This document shows, piece after piece, positions 1 to 11,229 of a stretch of DNA of 64,000 nucleotides. The position numbers were made by a program, and so were the translations under genes. Each line of letters begins with the position of its first letter. Within the stretch, counting starts at the first letter, position 1. The DNA is from Cornus controversa. Its lineage: Eukaryota; Streptophyta; Magnoliopsida; Cornales; Cornaceae. The stretch spans positions 18,879,001-18,943,000 of the forward strand of contig CM048845.1 in assembly GCA_026545225.1 (NCBI GenBank). Direction: 5' to 3'. The notes below the pieces were generated by a model. It ran no database searches. It had not been told where the DNA came from and saw nothing but the letters and a program-made list of their open reading frames with translations.

Positions 1-2186
1 TTTGGAAGATAGCTTAAATAAAATATTTGATGCATTACGGAATCGATTTCAGGTTCGTACGAGTTACCGAAAGTGAAAATAGAGCTCGGGAAGGTTTAGT
101 GAGTGGCTAGTGGCATTTTTGTAAATAGATGAGTTAAGTCTATAAATAGCAAAGAGGAGAATGTAGAATTCATTATCTCATTCCTTCATCAGATGTGAGA
201 GAGCAATATAGATACACATATATCTTTATATCATCTTCTTCCCTTCTCCATTGAATTTGAGAAGCTTAGGGCGAGAATTGGAACGTGTCGAACAAGAGAG
301 ATTTGGTTTACGCATTGAGGGCTTGAGATTGGTCTGATTAAATTTAAATTCGAGCAAAGTTGAGTTGGGTGAGAAATTGGTTTGGAATTGAGGTAGGAAT
401 GTTCTCTCCACTTTATCATTGATTCCTTAGGAATTGATGTGATTTGAGTTGATTAGCATGTTTAAGAATGCTAAAAAATGAGTCTTGCAGCTTTAATTGG
501 GCTAATTTTTGTTAATTGATAATATTGTTCAATTCAAATGAATTTGAATGTGTATCAAAGTGAATTATGATGTGAATTGTGTATACATGCTTATATGTTA
601 GCAATTGTGGATAAATATTGCCAAATAATATGATTTATAGTTGTGGAGTCTATGTTGTACATGATGCATTTTACATGTTTGATAAAATATATGAGAATGA
701 TCTTTTCTATAAATGTTGCATTGATATATGCATGAAAATACCTGTTTTAGCATGGAAAATAAGAAGCTTATGTTGCGCCTGAATGTGGAATTGTTGCATT
801 GTTATATGCATGGAAAGAACTTGTTTTAGCATAGAAACTAAGTGGCTTATGATGCACTTGGAATTGTATGTTGCCATACTTGAACCCTATGTGATTGATT
901 GTTGATTTTGGGAGGAAGTTGGAAAGTAATGAGGGCATAGATCCCTAGATTACAAAACCTGAAACTTGGCCAAGGTGGTTCCTTCTAGACCCTCGAGTTA
1001 GTAGCTCGTAAAGTTAGATATGGTTCCTTTTAGAACCTCGGGTTAATCACCTGTAAAGTTGGATATCTTGGATAATTGGCTTTATGAGCAGTTATTTGGT
1101 GGTTCTATGAATACTCTCATTTTGTATGATTTTGAATTTATATGTTACTTGATTGATTTCGGTTTCTACGTGACTTGGTGTTTAACTCTTGTTATTGAAT
1201 TGTGATATTCATATTGAAGCTTGCGTGACTTTTTACTCCAATTGAGCACTGTTGAGCATGTGTTCTATTTAAGTATTGAATTGAGATTCTTTGAGCATGT
1301 GCATTGTCGTATGCCATGTAGTGTGTAGGAATACTATGATAGCATTTCATGAGCATTGGAAGTATGTCATGTAGTATATAAGAATGCCATGATTGCATTC
1401 ATGTAGGTCACGCCGAGTCGATGCATAAGTTGGTTTGGGTATCTCTAATGGGCATGTTGATGCTCACCCCCCTTCTCCAAACATTTTACAGATAAGGCAC
1501 CAATCGTTGATGGAGCTTGAGGTGGTCGAATTATGAGATCTATATTTCATTGCTACCATTTATGTTATGCCTTTATATGCCATGTTTAGGCATTTATCGA
1601 ACTTGTAATTTGAATTTAAGTATTGGATCTAATATGTATGAGCTACGTTTGATACTTTGAACAATTGAGGATAACGTATGGATTTATGCTTAAGTTGGAT
1701 TATTTTCCTTTACGTCGTATAATTTTTATCGTTGGTGTAAATTGTGGGTTTAAATTGGACCTTGCTAAATTGAGTTGAAGGTTAAGCCATGATATTGCCT
1801 AAGGCATGGAAATGGACACTTAGAACATTTTTCAAGGATGCAGATTTGAGGTATTTTTATTATGAGAAAACTCCATTTAAATTGTGCCAAAATTTTGATT
1901 GTGCAAAACTTCTATTTAGATTTTGCAAAATGTGAGGGTTTCGATTGTGTGAAAAGTGCATTTAGATTAATCTAAATATGCACTGACAGGTTGTTCAATA
2001 GGTGCATATAGTGAATACATGGAGCTCTATTGTGAGGATAATCATTGGTTATGACGGTGTTGATGTATAAATTATGCTTCCGAGTTATGTGATTTCAAAT
2101 GATGTAATGATTTAAATGAACGAGTTCACTCTCAGAATTTGGGTTTGGAATGGGAATTCCGGTGACTCATATCTTGGGGTGTGACA
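1..2186 (+). mobile_element. Ty3/gypsy LTR, 3' part (copy G1)
   Basis: Noncoding LTR lacking its first few hundred bases because the window starts inside it. It ends with GGGTGTGACA at 2177-2186, directly followed by a primer-binding site. It aligns by eye along its length with the reverse complement of the LTRs of element E, for example the segment around 395-440 (GATTCCTTAGGAATTGATGTG) and the segment around 1410-1500 containing ACAGATAAGGCACC. The part at 1870-1990 carries the word TTTTGATTGTGCAAAA and the palindrome TTAGATTAATCTAA. No ORF of note. Its own 3' LTR and coding region are not seen, so it is probably a remnant. Confidence 0.8.
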
Positions 2187-2188
2187 AC

Positions 2189-2201
2189 TTGATATCAGAG
2201 C
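2189..2201 (+). other. Primer-binding site of G1 (tRNA-Met type)
   Basis: TTGATATCAGAGC lies three bases past the LTR end and differs from the plant initiator tRNA-Met complement TGGTATCAGAGC by one G-to-A change. About 100 bp of gypsy leader follows and resembles the leader after 57603 (shared GATGTTTAACTTAA). The leader is cut off near 2300, where copia sequence begins. Confidence 0.75.
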
Positions 2202-2304
2202 ATGATATCAAGGCTTGATATTTATTGAGGAATGTCGATGTTTAACTTAAATCCCTCCCATTTCCCATGCCCCCTTTGGGTGCTGGAAATTGATGCATGA
2301 CATT

Positions 2305-3240
2305 GGGAATATTTGACTCTATAAGTGATGAATGATACTTTTTGGGGTATGCTTTAAATAGTCGGGCTTTTAAGATTTTTAATCGTCGTACTAAGTTGTG
2401 ATAGATTCTATTAATGTTGTGATTGATGATTCAAGGCTTAAGGAGATACATGATCAACTTGAGGAAGAAGAAGGGATAAATACCTTAGGGTTACCTAAGA
2501 GTGAACCTAGTGGGAGAGTGGTTAAGAAAGAAATTGAAGATGAGGTTGAGGATGTAGGTGGTGATGATATTGTTGAAGTGATTGATGATACTCATGCACC
2601 TATAGAAAATCTTGTACCATAAGAGGAAGTCCCAATGTCTGGTAGTTCTAGGATTCGAAGTAGTCATCCTTTGATTAATGTGATAGGGCCATGGGAGGAA
2701 AGAAATACTAGGAGTAGAGTCCGAGATAGTATAGGACACTAATGTCATATGGCTCAGTTTGAACCTAAGAATATTGATGAGGCTCTTCAAAGTTCTGATT
2801 GGCTTGTAACAATGCAAGAAAAGTTGAATTAATTTTTGAAAAATGATTTGGGAGTTAGTGCCTCAACTTTGGGATGTGAACATCATAGGAACCAAATGCA
2901 TCTTTAAAAATAAACTTGATGAGAATGGTCTTGTGATAAGAATAAAGCCAAGTTAGTTGGACAAGGATATACTAAAGTTGAAGGAGTTCCTAGACTTGAG
3001 TTTATTCGTCTTCTTTTTGCTCTTGCAAGTCCCTTTAAATTTAAATTGTTTCAAATGGATGTTAAAAGTGCTTTTCTAAATGATATTTTGCAAGAAAAAG
3101 TGTATGTAGCTTAACCAAAAGGTTTTGTTGATCCACATAATCCCTGATCATGTTTTTCATTTGAAAAAAAGGCTCTTTAAGATTTGAAACAAGCTCCTAG
3201 ATCATGATATGAAAACTTGACTTCTTAGTTGTTGCATAAG
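2305..3240 (+). pseudogene. C pol remnant, part 1: integrase end and N-terminal RT
   Basis: The reading starts with a degenerate integrase C-terminal end (ISDE, FLGYALNSRAFKIFNRR) around 2310-2390. An acidic linker follows at 2398-2622 (open for 74 codons). Then come EPKNIDEAL and NVIGTKCIFKNKLDENG at about 2760-2935, and the RT core FKLFQMDVKSAFLND at about 3040-3085 in a shifted frame. Several stops (about 2329, 2620, 2740, 2830) and frameshifts disable it. In the family this region encodes DNA integration and reverse transcription in the virus-like particle. The frame resumes after the solo LTR at 4425. There is no ATG of its own; it was part of a gag-pol polyprotein. Confidence 0.85.
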
Positions 3241-4424
3241 TGTGAGATATAAATTTGTAATTGGCATATTTCGATGATCAAAACCTGATTGATCAAGTTG
3301 TAATTTTTGATTTATTCTTTGTATTGATCATCGACATCTTCAAGCTGACACTCAAGTGCATGGAAGCCGATAAATCAGTTAGAACACCATATAGTACAGG
3401 TAAGTATGGTGAGGACACTCTGCACTTTTTAGTGCCGAGCCTATTTTGAAAAACCAGGGTTTAAATGCAAAATTTAGTTTTTAAATAGGACCGGTCCCAA
3501 ATATTTAGGACCGGTCCAACTTTTCTTGGCAGTTAGGTTTTTGCAGGTTTTACAAAAGTCCCACCGGTCCTATTTATTTGGCACCGGTCCCACTTAGCCT
3601 GTTCCAACTAGGAAATAGATTTTGACAAAAATTCTGTTTCCTATTGGATTTGAAACTTCTAGGAAAGTTCTATTTTGGTATTTAACTTCTTTTCCAAGTA
3701 GAATTAGAATTTCCTTGCCTATATATATATGTATTCATATTTTCTCTGAAGGAGAAGCCTTGGAATATTATTTTAGAGAGAGAAAGTATATACAATATAA
3801 TTAGGGCTATATATTTTTAAGAATGCACATCCATACTTCACGAGTGATATTTAGGATGGTGTTCTACTGCTGGTTATCTGCTCAGAGACTGCATCAAATC
3901 TATTTGCTGATCAGAACATTGGATTGATGGTTCTTCGCTTGCTTGCTTGCTGAGGAAGAAAGGTGACCAGATTCCACTACGAAGGGAACAAAATACTTGC
4001 TGAGTATTTTGGTTCTTCCAGCAACCTTTCTGTAAGGGTGGTGACATTAGCCGGAAGTCTGCAGCAGTTGGACGTGTTGTCGCAATCATAAGCCTGAGGT
4101 GTTCCGCATCAGATCCTTGACAGAGTGAAGAGGGTGTGAGATTGAGACAGAGTCTGTTGTACTTTGCTTCATCATAGTGAATTGGTTTCCTGAGGCGTGC
4201 CGCCTCCCTCTGTGGTTTTTCCCGCCTTGGGTTTCCACGTATATCTGGTGCATTCTTTTCTTTACTTGCACTTTATTTATTTGCTTGCTTTAATTGTTTG
4301 ATTAATTAGACTTAAAATTGAATTAATTAAAAATTAAGCAAACGAGCAAGTGATCCTATTCACCCCCCTCTAGGTTCTAAAATACTTTTTGCAATCGCTT
4401 CCGCATCGCGCAACTCACAATAAG
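3236..4424. repeat. Target-site duplication ATAAG around the solo LTR
   Basis: ATAAG at 3236-3240 and an identical ATAAG at 4420-4424 flank the LTR exactly. Removing the LTR and one copy reconnects the RT reading frame of C, which proves insertion into a pre-existing copia element. Confidence 0.93.
3241..4419 (+). mobile_element. Solo LTR of the A/B/F Sirevirus-like family
   Basis: Starts TGTGAGATATAAATTTG and ends CAACTCACA, the same ends as the LTRs of A and B, with no internal domain. Four ACCGGTCC-type palindromic words lie at 3487-3592, and a TATATATATA box lies at about 3720-3730 followed by CT-rich sequence, as expected for U3 then R. A solo LTR of this type normally arises by recombination between the two LTRs of a full element. 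Open stretches on the opposite strand (3874-4271) match an antisense frame found in the other LTR copies. Confidence 0.95.
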
Positions 4425-5160
4425 GGCTTAGGAGAGGGGGATCTAATAAAACTTTGTTCATAATCAGAAAAGGTAAAAATTTGCTTGTTGCTCAAATTTA
4501 TGTATATGATATTATTTTTGGTTCTACCTCTGATAACCTTATTCATGAATTTGCTAGAGATATAAGTAATACTTTTGAAATGAGTATAGTTGGTGAACTA
4601 ACATTTTTTCTTGGAATCCAGGTGAAGCAATTTGATGATGAAATTTTTATATCTCAAACTAAGTATGCAATAGAGTTAGTCAAGAAATTTGGTTTGGAAA
4701 ATTCCAAGCATGTGCAAACTCCTATGAGTACTTCTTCCAAATTGGAGAGGAACTCAAATTCTAATTGAATTGATCATTCATTGTATAGGAGTATGATAGA
4801 CAACTTGTTATATTTAACAGCTAGTAGGCTTGACATTACATTTAGTGTTGGAGTATGTACTAGGTATCAAGTTAATCCTAGGGAACAATATCTCATTGCA
4901 GTTAAGTGTATTATTCGTTATTTCAATAGTACTTTGAATTATAGATTGCGTTATTCTGCACAGTCTAACTCTGATATTGCACGTTACACTGATGCTAATT
5001 GGGCTAGTAACAAGGATGATAGGAAAAGTACTTCAAGTGGTTGTTCTAGGTTTCATCACTTTAGAAAATCTATAGGCATTTGTTGTCTAGACTAGATTGC
5101 ATAGCATTGACATAATCTAGAGAGGAACTTCATATTTACCTTATGAGTCTAGAATATACA
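4425..5160 (+). pseudogene. C pol remnant, part 2: RT palm to RNase H
   Basis: Continues the RT with LHKGLRRGG-type sequence across the repaired junction. At 4454-4768 (104 codons) it holds LLVAQIYVYDIIFGST, in which the catalytic YVDD motif reads YVYD, so the first catalytic aspartate is lost. EMSIVGEL, FFLGIQVKQ and PMSTSSKLE follow. After a stop at about 4766 the next frame (4781-5095, 104 codons) gives YRSMIDNLLYLTASRLDI, CTRYQVNPRE and TDANWASNKDDRKSTS, the RNase H start. The rest of RNase H is broken and lost after about 5160. Family membership is very secure; function is certainly lost. Confidence 0.92.
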
Positions 5161-5559
5161 TTTAACCTTGTAGTTTTAGGTTTTAGTTTTATTTTTATTT
5201 TTATGAATTCAAGTAAACCATGTTAGGAAAAGTATGTTGAACACAAGGAAATGAATGACACACAGATTACATATGTATGACATACTATGGCTATAAGTTG
5301 AAAATTTTGGTTTTGTTTACTATTTTGTTTAGTAGATGAATCATGGTGAGTACATTTACTAAATTACTTTTATGTCATTGTTTTGGTCAAAGATATTGTT
5401 GATTTGATGGAGCATTATCTTGGGAATTAAATTTTCAATATTGTGCTAAAAAGACCAAAAAGAGTGATGAGTGAAAAAAAAGAAAAATTGCAACAACTAG
5501 AAAAGAAAAGTAAAAAAAATATGTAAAAAATTATTGTTGAACATATTCTTAAGGAAAAA

Positions 5560-5674
5560 TGCTACCTTTGGGATATGTCTAAAGCTACCAAGATGACATG
5601 ATATCCAATGAGAATCATAAAAGAAAAAGTTGTCTTAGGAAAGAGCTAGTCGTCTGTAAGAGTGAAAGCCAGTG
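5560..5674 (+). other. Conserved noncoding block of element C
   Basis: Contains GCTACCTTTGGGATATGTC, TATCCAATGAGA and GTAAGAGTGAAAGCC. The same order of motifs occurs in A (17279-17402), B (51074-51199) and F (62024-62162), although neighbouring noncoding DNA is hard to align. Here it lies shortly after RNase H; in A and B it lies after gag. It could be a structured RNA signal kept by all members. Confidence 0.6.
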
Positions 5675-5913
5675 AATATGTATGTACGAGCAATAGAAAA
5701 AGAAAAATTGAAAGTCTGTGCACATGTTAATTATTTTCTGGTGATTTTACTACACTTACTAAGTGTGTGAAACTGATTGATTAAGCTTTGGTTTTGGTTT
5801 GTTGTGTTCATATAGTCTTGTGGAGTCAATATTTTCTATTATTTATATATACAAGTTCTATATTCTTGCTTGCTTCCTTCTTAGTTTTTTTTTTTATTCC
5901 CTTGTCAATTATT

Positions 5914-6366
5914 GACAAAAAGAGGGAGATATTTGAAGGAGTTTTATTTGAGAGATTTTGACTTTTGTGACTTTCAAGGGGATAGTTGTCTAGTAATTTA
6001 TTGTTAAGTGGGAGATGAGTTTGGTTGTTTGAGGGAGAGTATTGCATAAGCATTATGCATTACATGAGCATTTTGTATGCATTGGTATTACACAATTATT
6101 TTTATTTGTGTTTATGTTTATTTGTCTTTACTAAACTTTCACGAAGGTATTTTTGAGTGTTGTTTTGCATTGCATTTAGGTTCATCATATTTGTTAAATA
6201 TAAGTGTTCTTCATATTTGCCACAAGCTCAAGATCATAATGAATGCTCGGTTTGGATTAGCTGTATTTTTGTGTTTTTGACAACTTGTAATTTATCTTTT
6301 TTGCTGCGGGGTAGATTACATATTGTCTAGGTTGGTTTTGTCACGAAATTGCCAAAGGGGGTGATT
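5914..6366 (+). promoter_or_regulatory. Multiple polypurine tracts of element C
   Basis: Purine-rich tracts occur at about 5914-5930 (ACAAAAAGAGGGAGAT), 5976-5983, 6006-6018 and 6031-6040. The one next to the LTR is at 6349-6366 (GCCAAAGGGGGTGATT). The last is the likely plus-strand primer. Repeated tracts upstream of the 3' LTR are a known Sirevirus trait. Confidence 0.7.
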
Positions 6367-7782
6367 GTAACGTATATATTTGTAATTGGCAATATTTAGT
6401 GTCAAAACTAAGTTTGATCAAGTTGTAATATATCTTTCATTCATATTTTTGTAATCGATTATGGAGTTAAAGATTGAGATCTTGGAGTGTGTTCTTCATC
6501 AATGCATCATCTAAAGAGTGTCTCAACAAAGACTTTGATTAATTGAAACATTCAAGTGGCTACAAGTGAGCATGGATGTTATTGATCATGATTTAAACAT
6601 CATTTAATCTAGGTAAGTTGGTGTGAACACATGTTTTTAAAATGTGTTTTTCAGTCTTGAAAAATAGAGTTTCAAAGTCATAATTTCATATTTTTTAAGG
6701 TTGAACCAGTTTAAGTCTTTCAGAGACTAGTCTAAGAGCTCTCAAGACCTCAGAATTGGTCACTAACATAGGTGGACCGGTCCAAGTAAAGTTTGGACTA
6801 GTCCAAGAAGTCTCAAATTCTTGTTACAAGAGCTGAACCAGTCCAAAGGATAGGTTGGACCTATCCAAGGCTTCTGCTCTACGGATTTTGCTTCCTTTGT
6901 CCTGTTTTGACCCAAATTTGACCCTGAACATTTCAAAAACTCCGAGATTCATTTCCTATTGATTTTTAACTTGTTTTTCAAGGAAATTAGGGGTTTATTG
7001 TCTATATTAACCCTTATATGTTTTCTCTCTAATAGGGGAAAAAAGAGAGAAAAATGCTTTCAATGAGCTTTTCATTACATATCAGAAAATCTTTTTAGAG
7101 AGAGAAAGTAGAGAAGATATTTTTCAACAGAGAATGTTATTCTACTATTTATATTTTTGAGAGCACACACACATGGAGTGTTTAATTTATGATTCTCTTC
7201 TCAGTTTGATCAAAGGATTTTCAAAGTCATCATAGTCTATACAGTTTGACTAGAGCAGTAGAGGTGATTCTTTAGCACTACTTGATTTTATTTGAAGAGG
7301 AGGAGAAACGATCACTACGAAGGGGACAAAATTCTTGACGACTTTTTCTATTCTTTTAGCTATCCTTCTAGAAGAATTGTGACATTCGTCGGGAGTCTGC
7401 AACAATTGGATGATGAGTCGCAAAAGTAAGCCTGAGGTGTTCCGCATCATAATTCTTGTCAGTGTATAGTGGGTGTGAATCTGGGAGAGAGTCTGTTGTA
7501 CTTTGCTTCGAGATTGTGGATTGATTTCTTTGGAGGCTTCTGCCTCACCCCTGTGGTTTTTTCCCTTTTAGGGTTTCTAAGTAAAATTTTTGGTGTCATC
7601 TCTAACTTTCCTTACTTGCTTTATTTATTTTGTGATTGGTTTGGATACTTAATTATTAATTTTTGTGGGCAATTAATCAATCATAAAAATTAGGCAAGAA
7701 GACCTATGCAACCCCCTCTAGGTCTGTGGATTAGCATCTCACTCTAAGTTAATTGAACTGTTTCCGCACCGTGTAACTCACA
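6366..7782 (+). mobile_element. 3' LTR of element C
   Basis: 1,417 bp, TGTAACGTATATATTTG to CGTGTAACTCACA. It is divergent but clearly related to the A/B/F LTR: both have the terminal CTCACA, the AATTAATTAAAAATTA-like tract and the AACCCCCTCTAGG motif near the end. It carries its own version of the palindromic word (GGACCGGTCC, GGACTAGTCC, GGACCTATCC) at 6770-6875. Short chance ORFs inside it (7250-7693) are not genes. Confidence 0.88.
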
Positions 7783-8037
7783 AAATAAATTTTGATTATC
7801 AAATTTGACAAACATTTGAACCAATACAATCAATAATAAGAACATCAAGTAACCTTTTGAGCCATACATCCCAATCTAGAGTTTAAATTTACTATTGCAA
7901 AAACTCTTTTACTCAACATGTGCATGACCTTATTACAGAGACAAGGCACTCAACACAAAGCATAATCTTGATTCTGCTAAAGAAGAACAACAACATCATC
8001 CACCAATACTATAGTAACTGAGTCCACTGGTTATACG
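7783..8037. other. Unassigned AT-rich spacer
   Basis: Between the LTR of C and the LTR of D. No ORF, repeat or motif I recognise. Confidence 0.5.
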
Positions 8038-8916
8038 TGTTGGAAAAAATTGAACAATACAATTTCTCCTTCTTGTGCAAGTTTTAGGAATTAACAATTG
8101 AGAGCGAAAACAATTAAACTCACATAGATCAATAAAATATAAATTTTAGCCACATGGAACACCAAGATATATGTAGAAAACCTGTTCGAGTTGAAGAAAA
8201 TAATGAGGTTACAATTGTTCTTCTCTAGATTAAACTAAAGGTTTATAAATCAAATGATCATCAAGGAAATATAACTCTTGAACACCTATAGTAACAACAA
8301 TAACAAGCTTCATCAAAATAAGGTAGATTCCATTAATAAACAAATAAATTTCACCAGCTTTAAGCTAAAATAAAAACATTGTTGAGGAATCAAAATGAAA
8401 ATCTGACTATTGAAGATGCGCTTCCCAACATCACAAACTTGTTGGAATTTAATCCATACTCAACTTGTATAAATCAAGAATACTGAAATTAATAAAAGAG
8501 TAGGTTAGTAATCGTACTTGATTGATGATATAACACTTAAGAATACCTTGTAGTTTCTGTAAGAGATCCTTTGAGAGCTCTACCCCCTTTCTGAGAGTTG
8601 TCCTTCGATAGGGATGAATAAGGGTTTTTGAAACCTTTATTTATAACAACAATAGGGGGGACAACTTCTCTATAAATAAATACTTAAGTCTCCCTCCTAT
8701 CATGGAAATGTAGATATCAATGGTTAATATTAAATACCACAAAATAAAGTTAAAAAATCATAATCCAACGGTGTAAATATTATATTGTCAATTAGACCAC
8801 AAATTGACAAGTATAATCCCAACCCATCAATTAACGATAATTACATTGCAATCTAATTTTAGAAAATAGTGTTTAGGACCACAAAAAATATTTTATTTAT
8901 TTAAACTATTTTAACA
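8038..8916 (-). mobile_element. 3' LTR of Tork-like copia element D
   Basis: About 879 bp on the minus strand, starting TGTTAAAATAG (plus-strand end 8916) and ending TTTTTTCCAACA (plus-strand start 8038). This gives the TGTT...AACA ends usual for this group. A polypurine-like tract, CAAGTGGTAGAT on the minus strand, lies just outside at 8917-8928. No second copy was found, so the limits rest on one LTR. Confidence 0.65.
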
Positions 8917-9237
8917 ATCTACCACTTGGTTCATGCACTTTAAGTTTTATAAAACGACATTATGGATTGCAACACTTTAGAAAAGTCGAGTGGCAACTCA
9001 TTTTATTTTAGAAAAATACAATTATCAAAACAGATGGCTTGAAACTTTAAAACACTTTCATCTATAGACTTCCTCAATAGTAATTCATGAGTGCATAGAC
9101 AAGTAATATACTAGTCTAAACAGTTCCTTGGTCTCAAAACTGATTATATCTAGGATTCGAGCAAATATATTGGTTTTTACTGTATTTCATTAGATGTGCA
9201 AACTACATGTGGTCTAAACGCGCACCTCATTATCCGT

Positions 9238-9600
9238 CTTGCTTCACACCATTATGGTATGTCACCTGAACATATTACAGTAAACCGCCAACCTCCTGTC
9301 CAGTGTGAGGGTTTACCGATATGAAGCCAATACCATATCTAGCCCATGTTATCCATATGTTGTTTCATACCATCACAGTATGTCACTTGAACATATTACG
9401 ACAAACTGTCAACCTTCTGTCTAGTGCAAGGGTTTACTGATAGGGAGCCAATCCCATATCTGGCCCAAGCTATCCACATGTTGTTTCATGCCACCACGGT
9501 ATGTCACCAAAACATATTATGACAAACCGTTAACCTTCTTTCTAGTGCAAGGGTTTATCGATATGGAGCCAATTCCATATCTAGTCCAAGCCATCCTCAT
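9238..9600. repeat. Three tandem copies of a 121-bp unit
   Basis: Units start at 9238, 9359 and 9480. Each runs from a TTGTTTCATACCA-like start through GTATGTCACC, ACATATTA, AGGGTTTACCGATA and CCATATCTAG to ATCCACAT. Copies differ at roughly 10-20% of bases. A degenerate fourth part may follow to about 9690. The array sits in the 3' noncoding part of element D between RNase H and the LTR. Confidence 0.85.
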
Positions 9601-9959
9601 GAAGTATAATACCACTCTCATAGACACTTTAATAATTATATTTGAATTTACCGATGTGCTGTCAATCTTACATCTAATCTAAACACCCTTATGAGTGTAA
9701 CATCACTCACAGGCAAACATAATAGCACGTGCATAAACCATATATAGAATATAATAATAATGATGCATCATTACTTTGTTTCACATGCAAATAACTGTCA
9801 CCAAAAGGCATAAATAAACTTAAGAAAAATAACTATCACCATAAGGTGTAAATAAGTTGAAAGCTAACTGCAATGTAACATGATATAAAAGAAATATCAT
9901 ACATCATAACACAATGACTCTCGAACACCTATCTGGATCACGTGCTCTTGAAAAATTTA

Positions 9960-10980
9960 TAGATAAATACCTTTAATGAGAGGATCTACAATAGTATTTT
10001 GTGTGGGGAACCTCAATAGAACCTTCCTTAACCTTCTCACACATGAAAAAATACTTTATGTCAATGTGTTTATTATGCTTGGTCAAAATTTCATTTTTCG
10101 CATACTTTATAACTTCATTATCACAGAAAATGTCATAGGCTTGTGTATGGAATCCACAACCTTCAAATCCACAATAAAAATTTCTCAGCCACATGGCATG
10201 TTTGGTTGTTTCACAATAACTGACCAACTCTGCATACGTAGTGAAATATGTGAAAATATATTGCTTAGAGATTTTTCATAAGATAACTCACTCTATGAGC
10301 CAATATAAAAATAAATTCAAAAGTGAATTTTTTACTACTTGAGCAACTTACATAGTCATCATCAGAATAACCATTTATCTCCAAGTAGTTTGATTTCATG
10401 TAAACTAACATGAACTCTTTGGTTCTCTGGAGATACCTCAAAAAATTTCTTCACTACCTTCCAATGAGCAATGTGTAGATTTTGCTAAAATCAACTTAAC
10501 TTCTCACAAAATCATTATCGGGACACTTGTTATTCTGAAAATATAATTCTTTTAACAACTGAAATCTTGGTGCACAAATTTATATCTCAAAAAGTTTTCA
10601 ACACTTTATCAATTCATACCTTTTAAGAAAGTCCAAAATTTTCTATAGTGCATATATCACATGGATGTTATTCCTAATTAACAAAATATCATCAATATAT
10701 AGTACAAGGATAACAAATTAACTCTCATTGAACTTGAGATATATGCATTAGACTACGACATTCTTTAGGTTGAGGCATGTAAAGTACTTCCTTAATATCT
10801 CCATTGAGGAACATTGTCTAGACATTTATCTAATGCAACTTAAGATCATAATGTGTGACAATGGCAAAATGACTCTCAAAAAGTCCTTTGATGAACCTAG
10901 AGAGAAAATTTTAAAGAAATCAACACCTCTGTTATCTATTATACACCTCAAAATCATCAAATATAGCAGACCTCCAAGTC
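9960..10980 (-). pseudogene. Element D pol remnant: RT and RNase H
   Basis: On the minus strand, 9973-10227 is open for 84 codons and reads as the end of a copia RNase H: CETTKHAMWLRNF, DIFCDNEVIKYAKN, KHNKHIDIKYFFMCEKVKEG. An ADPLTK-type motif (IVDPLIKGIY) is just downstream at about 9955-9990. Further upstream a broken RT shows LVLYIDDILL, the YVDD active site, near 10690-10720. The RT is cut by stops and indels throughout. The next homologous block upstream is integrase at 11230. Confidence 0.85.
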
Positions 10981-11229
10981 TTAGAAAATCTGCTAAGTTG
11001 AACGGACTCAGGAACTAGATTAAAACTGAAGGAAGAGGCTGCAAAGGAATAACTGAAGGAGTGAGAGTAGGAGCTCTGACTAAAACTTCTAAAGAAAATG
11101 AAATAAAATCTGAAGTAAATGGAATGGGCATTGAAAATTGATCCTCTGCTAAAAATAAACTATAAAGCTCTAGAGTCCCACTAGATTTGCCCATCCTCAA
11201 TAGATTTTGCAATGACAAATTTCAACAAT

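Larger units (their letters stand above)
2305..7782 (+). mobile_element. Sirevirus-like Ty1/copia element C, 5'-truncated
   Basis: Contains, in order, the end of integrase, RT, RNase H, a long noncoding 3' region with several polypurine tracts, and a 3' LTR. The 5' LTR, gag, protease and most of integrase are missing. A 1,179-bp solo LTR with its TSD copy interrupts RT at 3241-4424. The protein pattern (CIFKNKLDENG, YDIIFGST, MSIVGEL, FFLGIQVKQ, QTKYAIELVKKFG, PMSTSSKL) and the repeated AAAGGGGG-type tracts point to the Sirevirus lineage. It is the only pol-bearing relative of the A/B/F family here, and thus the type of element that could have supplied enzymes to them. Stops and frameshifts show it is dead. 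Confidence 0.85.

Noticed and set aside
2491..2817. 108-codon minus-strand ORF
   Set aside because: Lies opposite the copia pol of C, which has clear homology on the plus strand.
9238..9600. 121-bp repeats as a CRISPR array or centromeric satellite
   Set aside because: Contiguous units without spacers; only three copies, inside a copia element.
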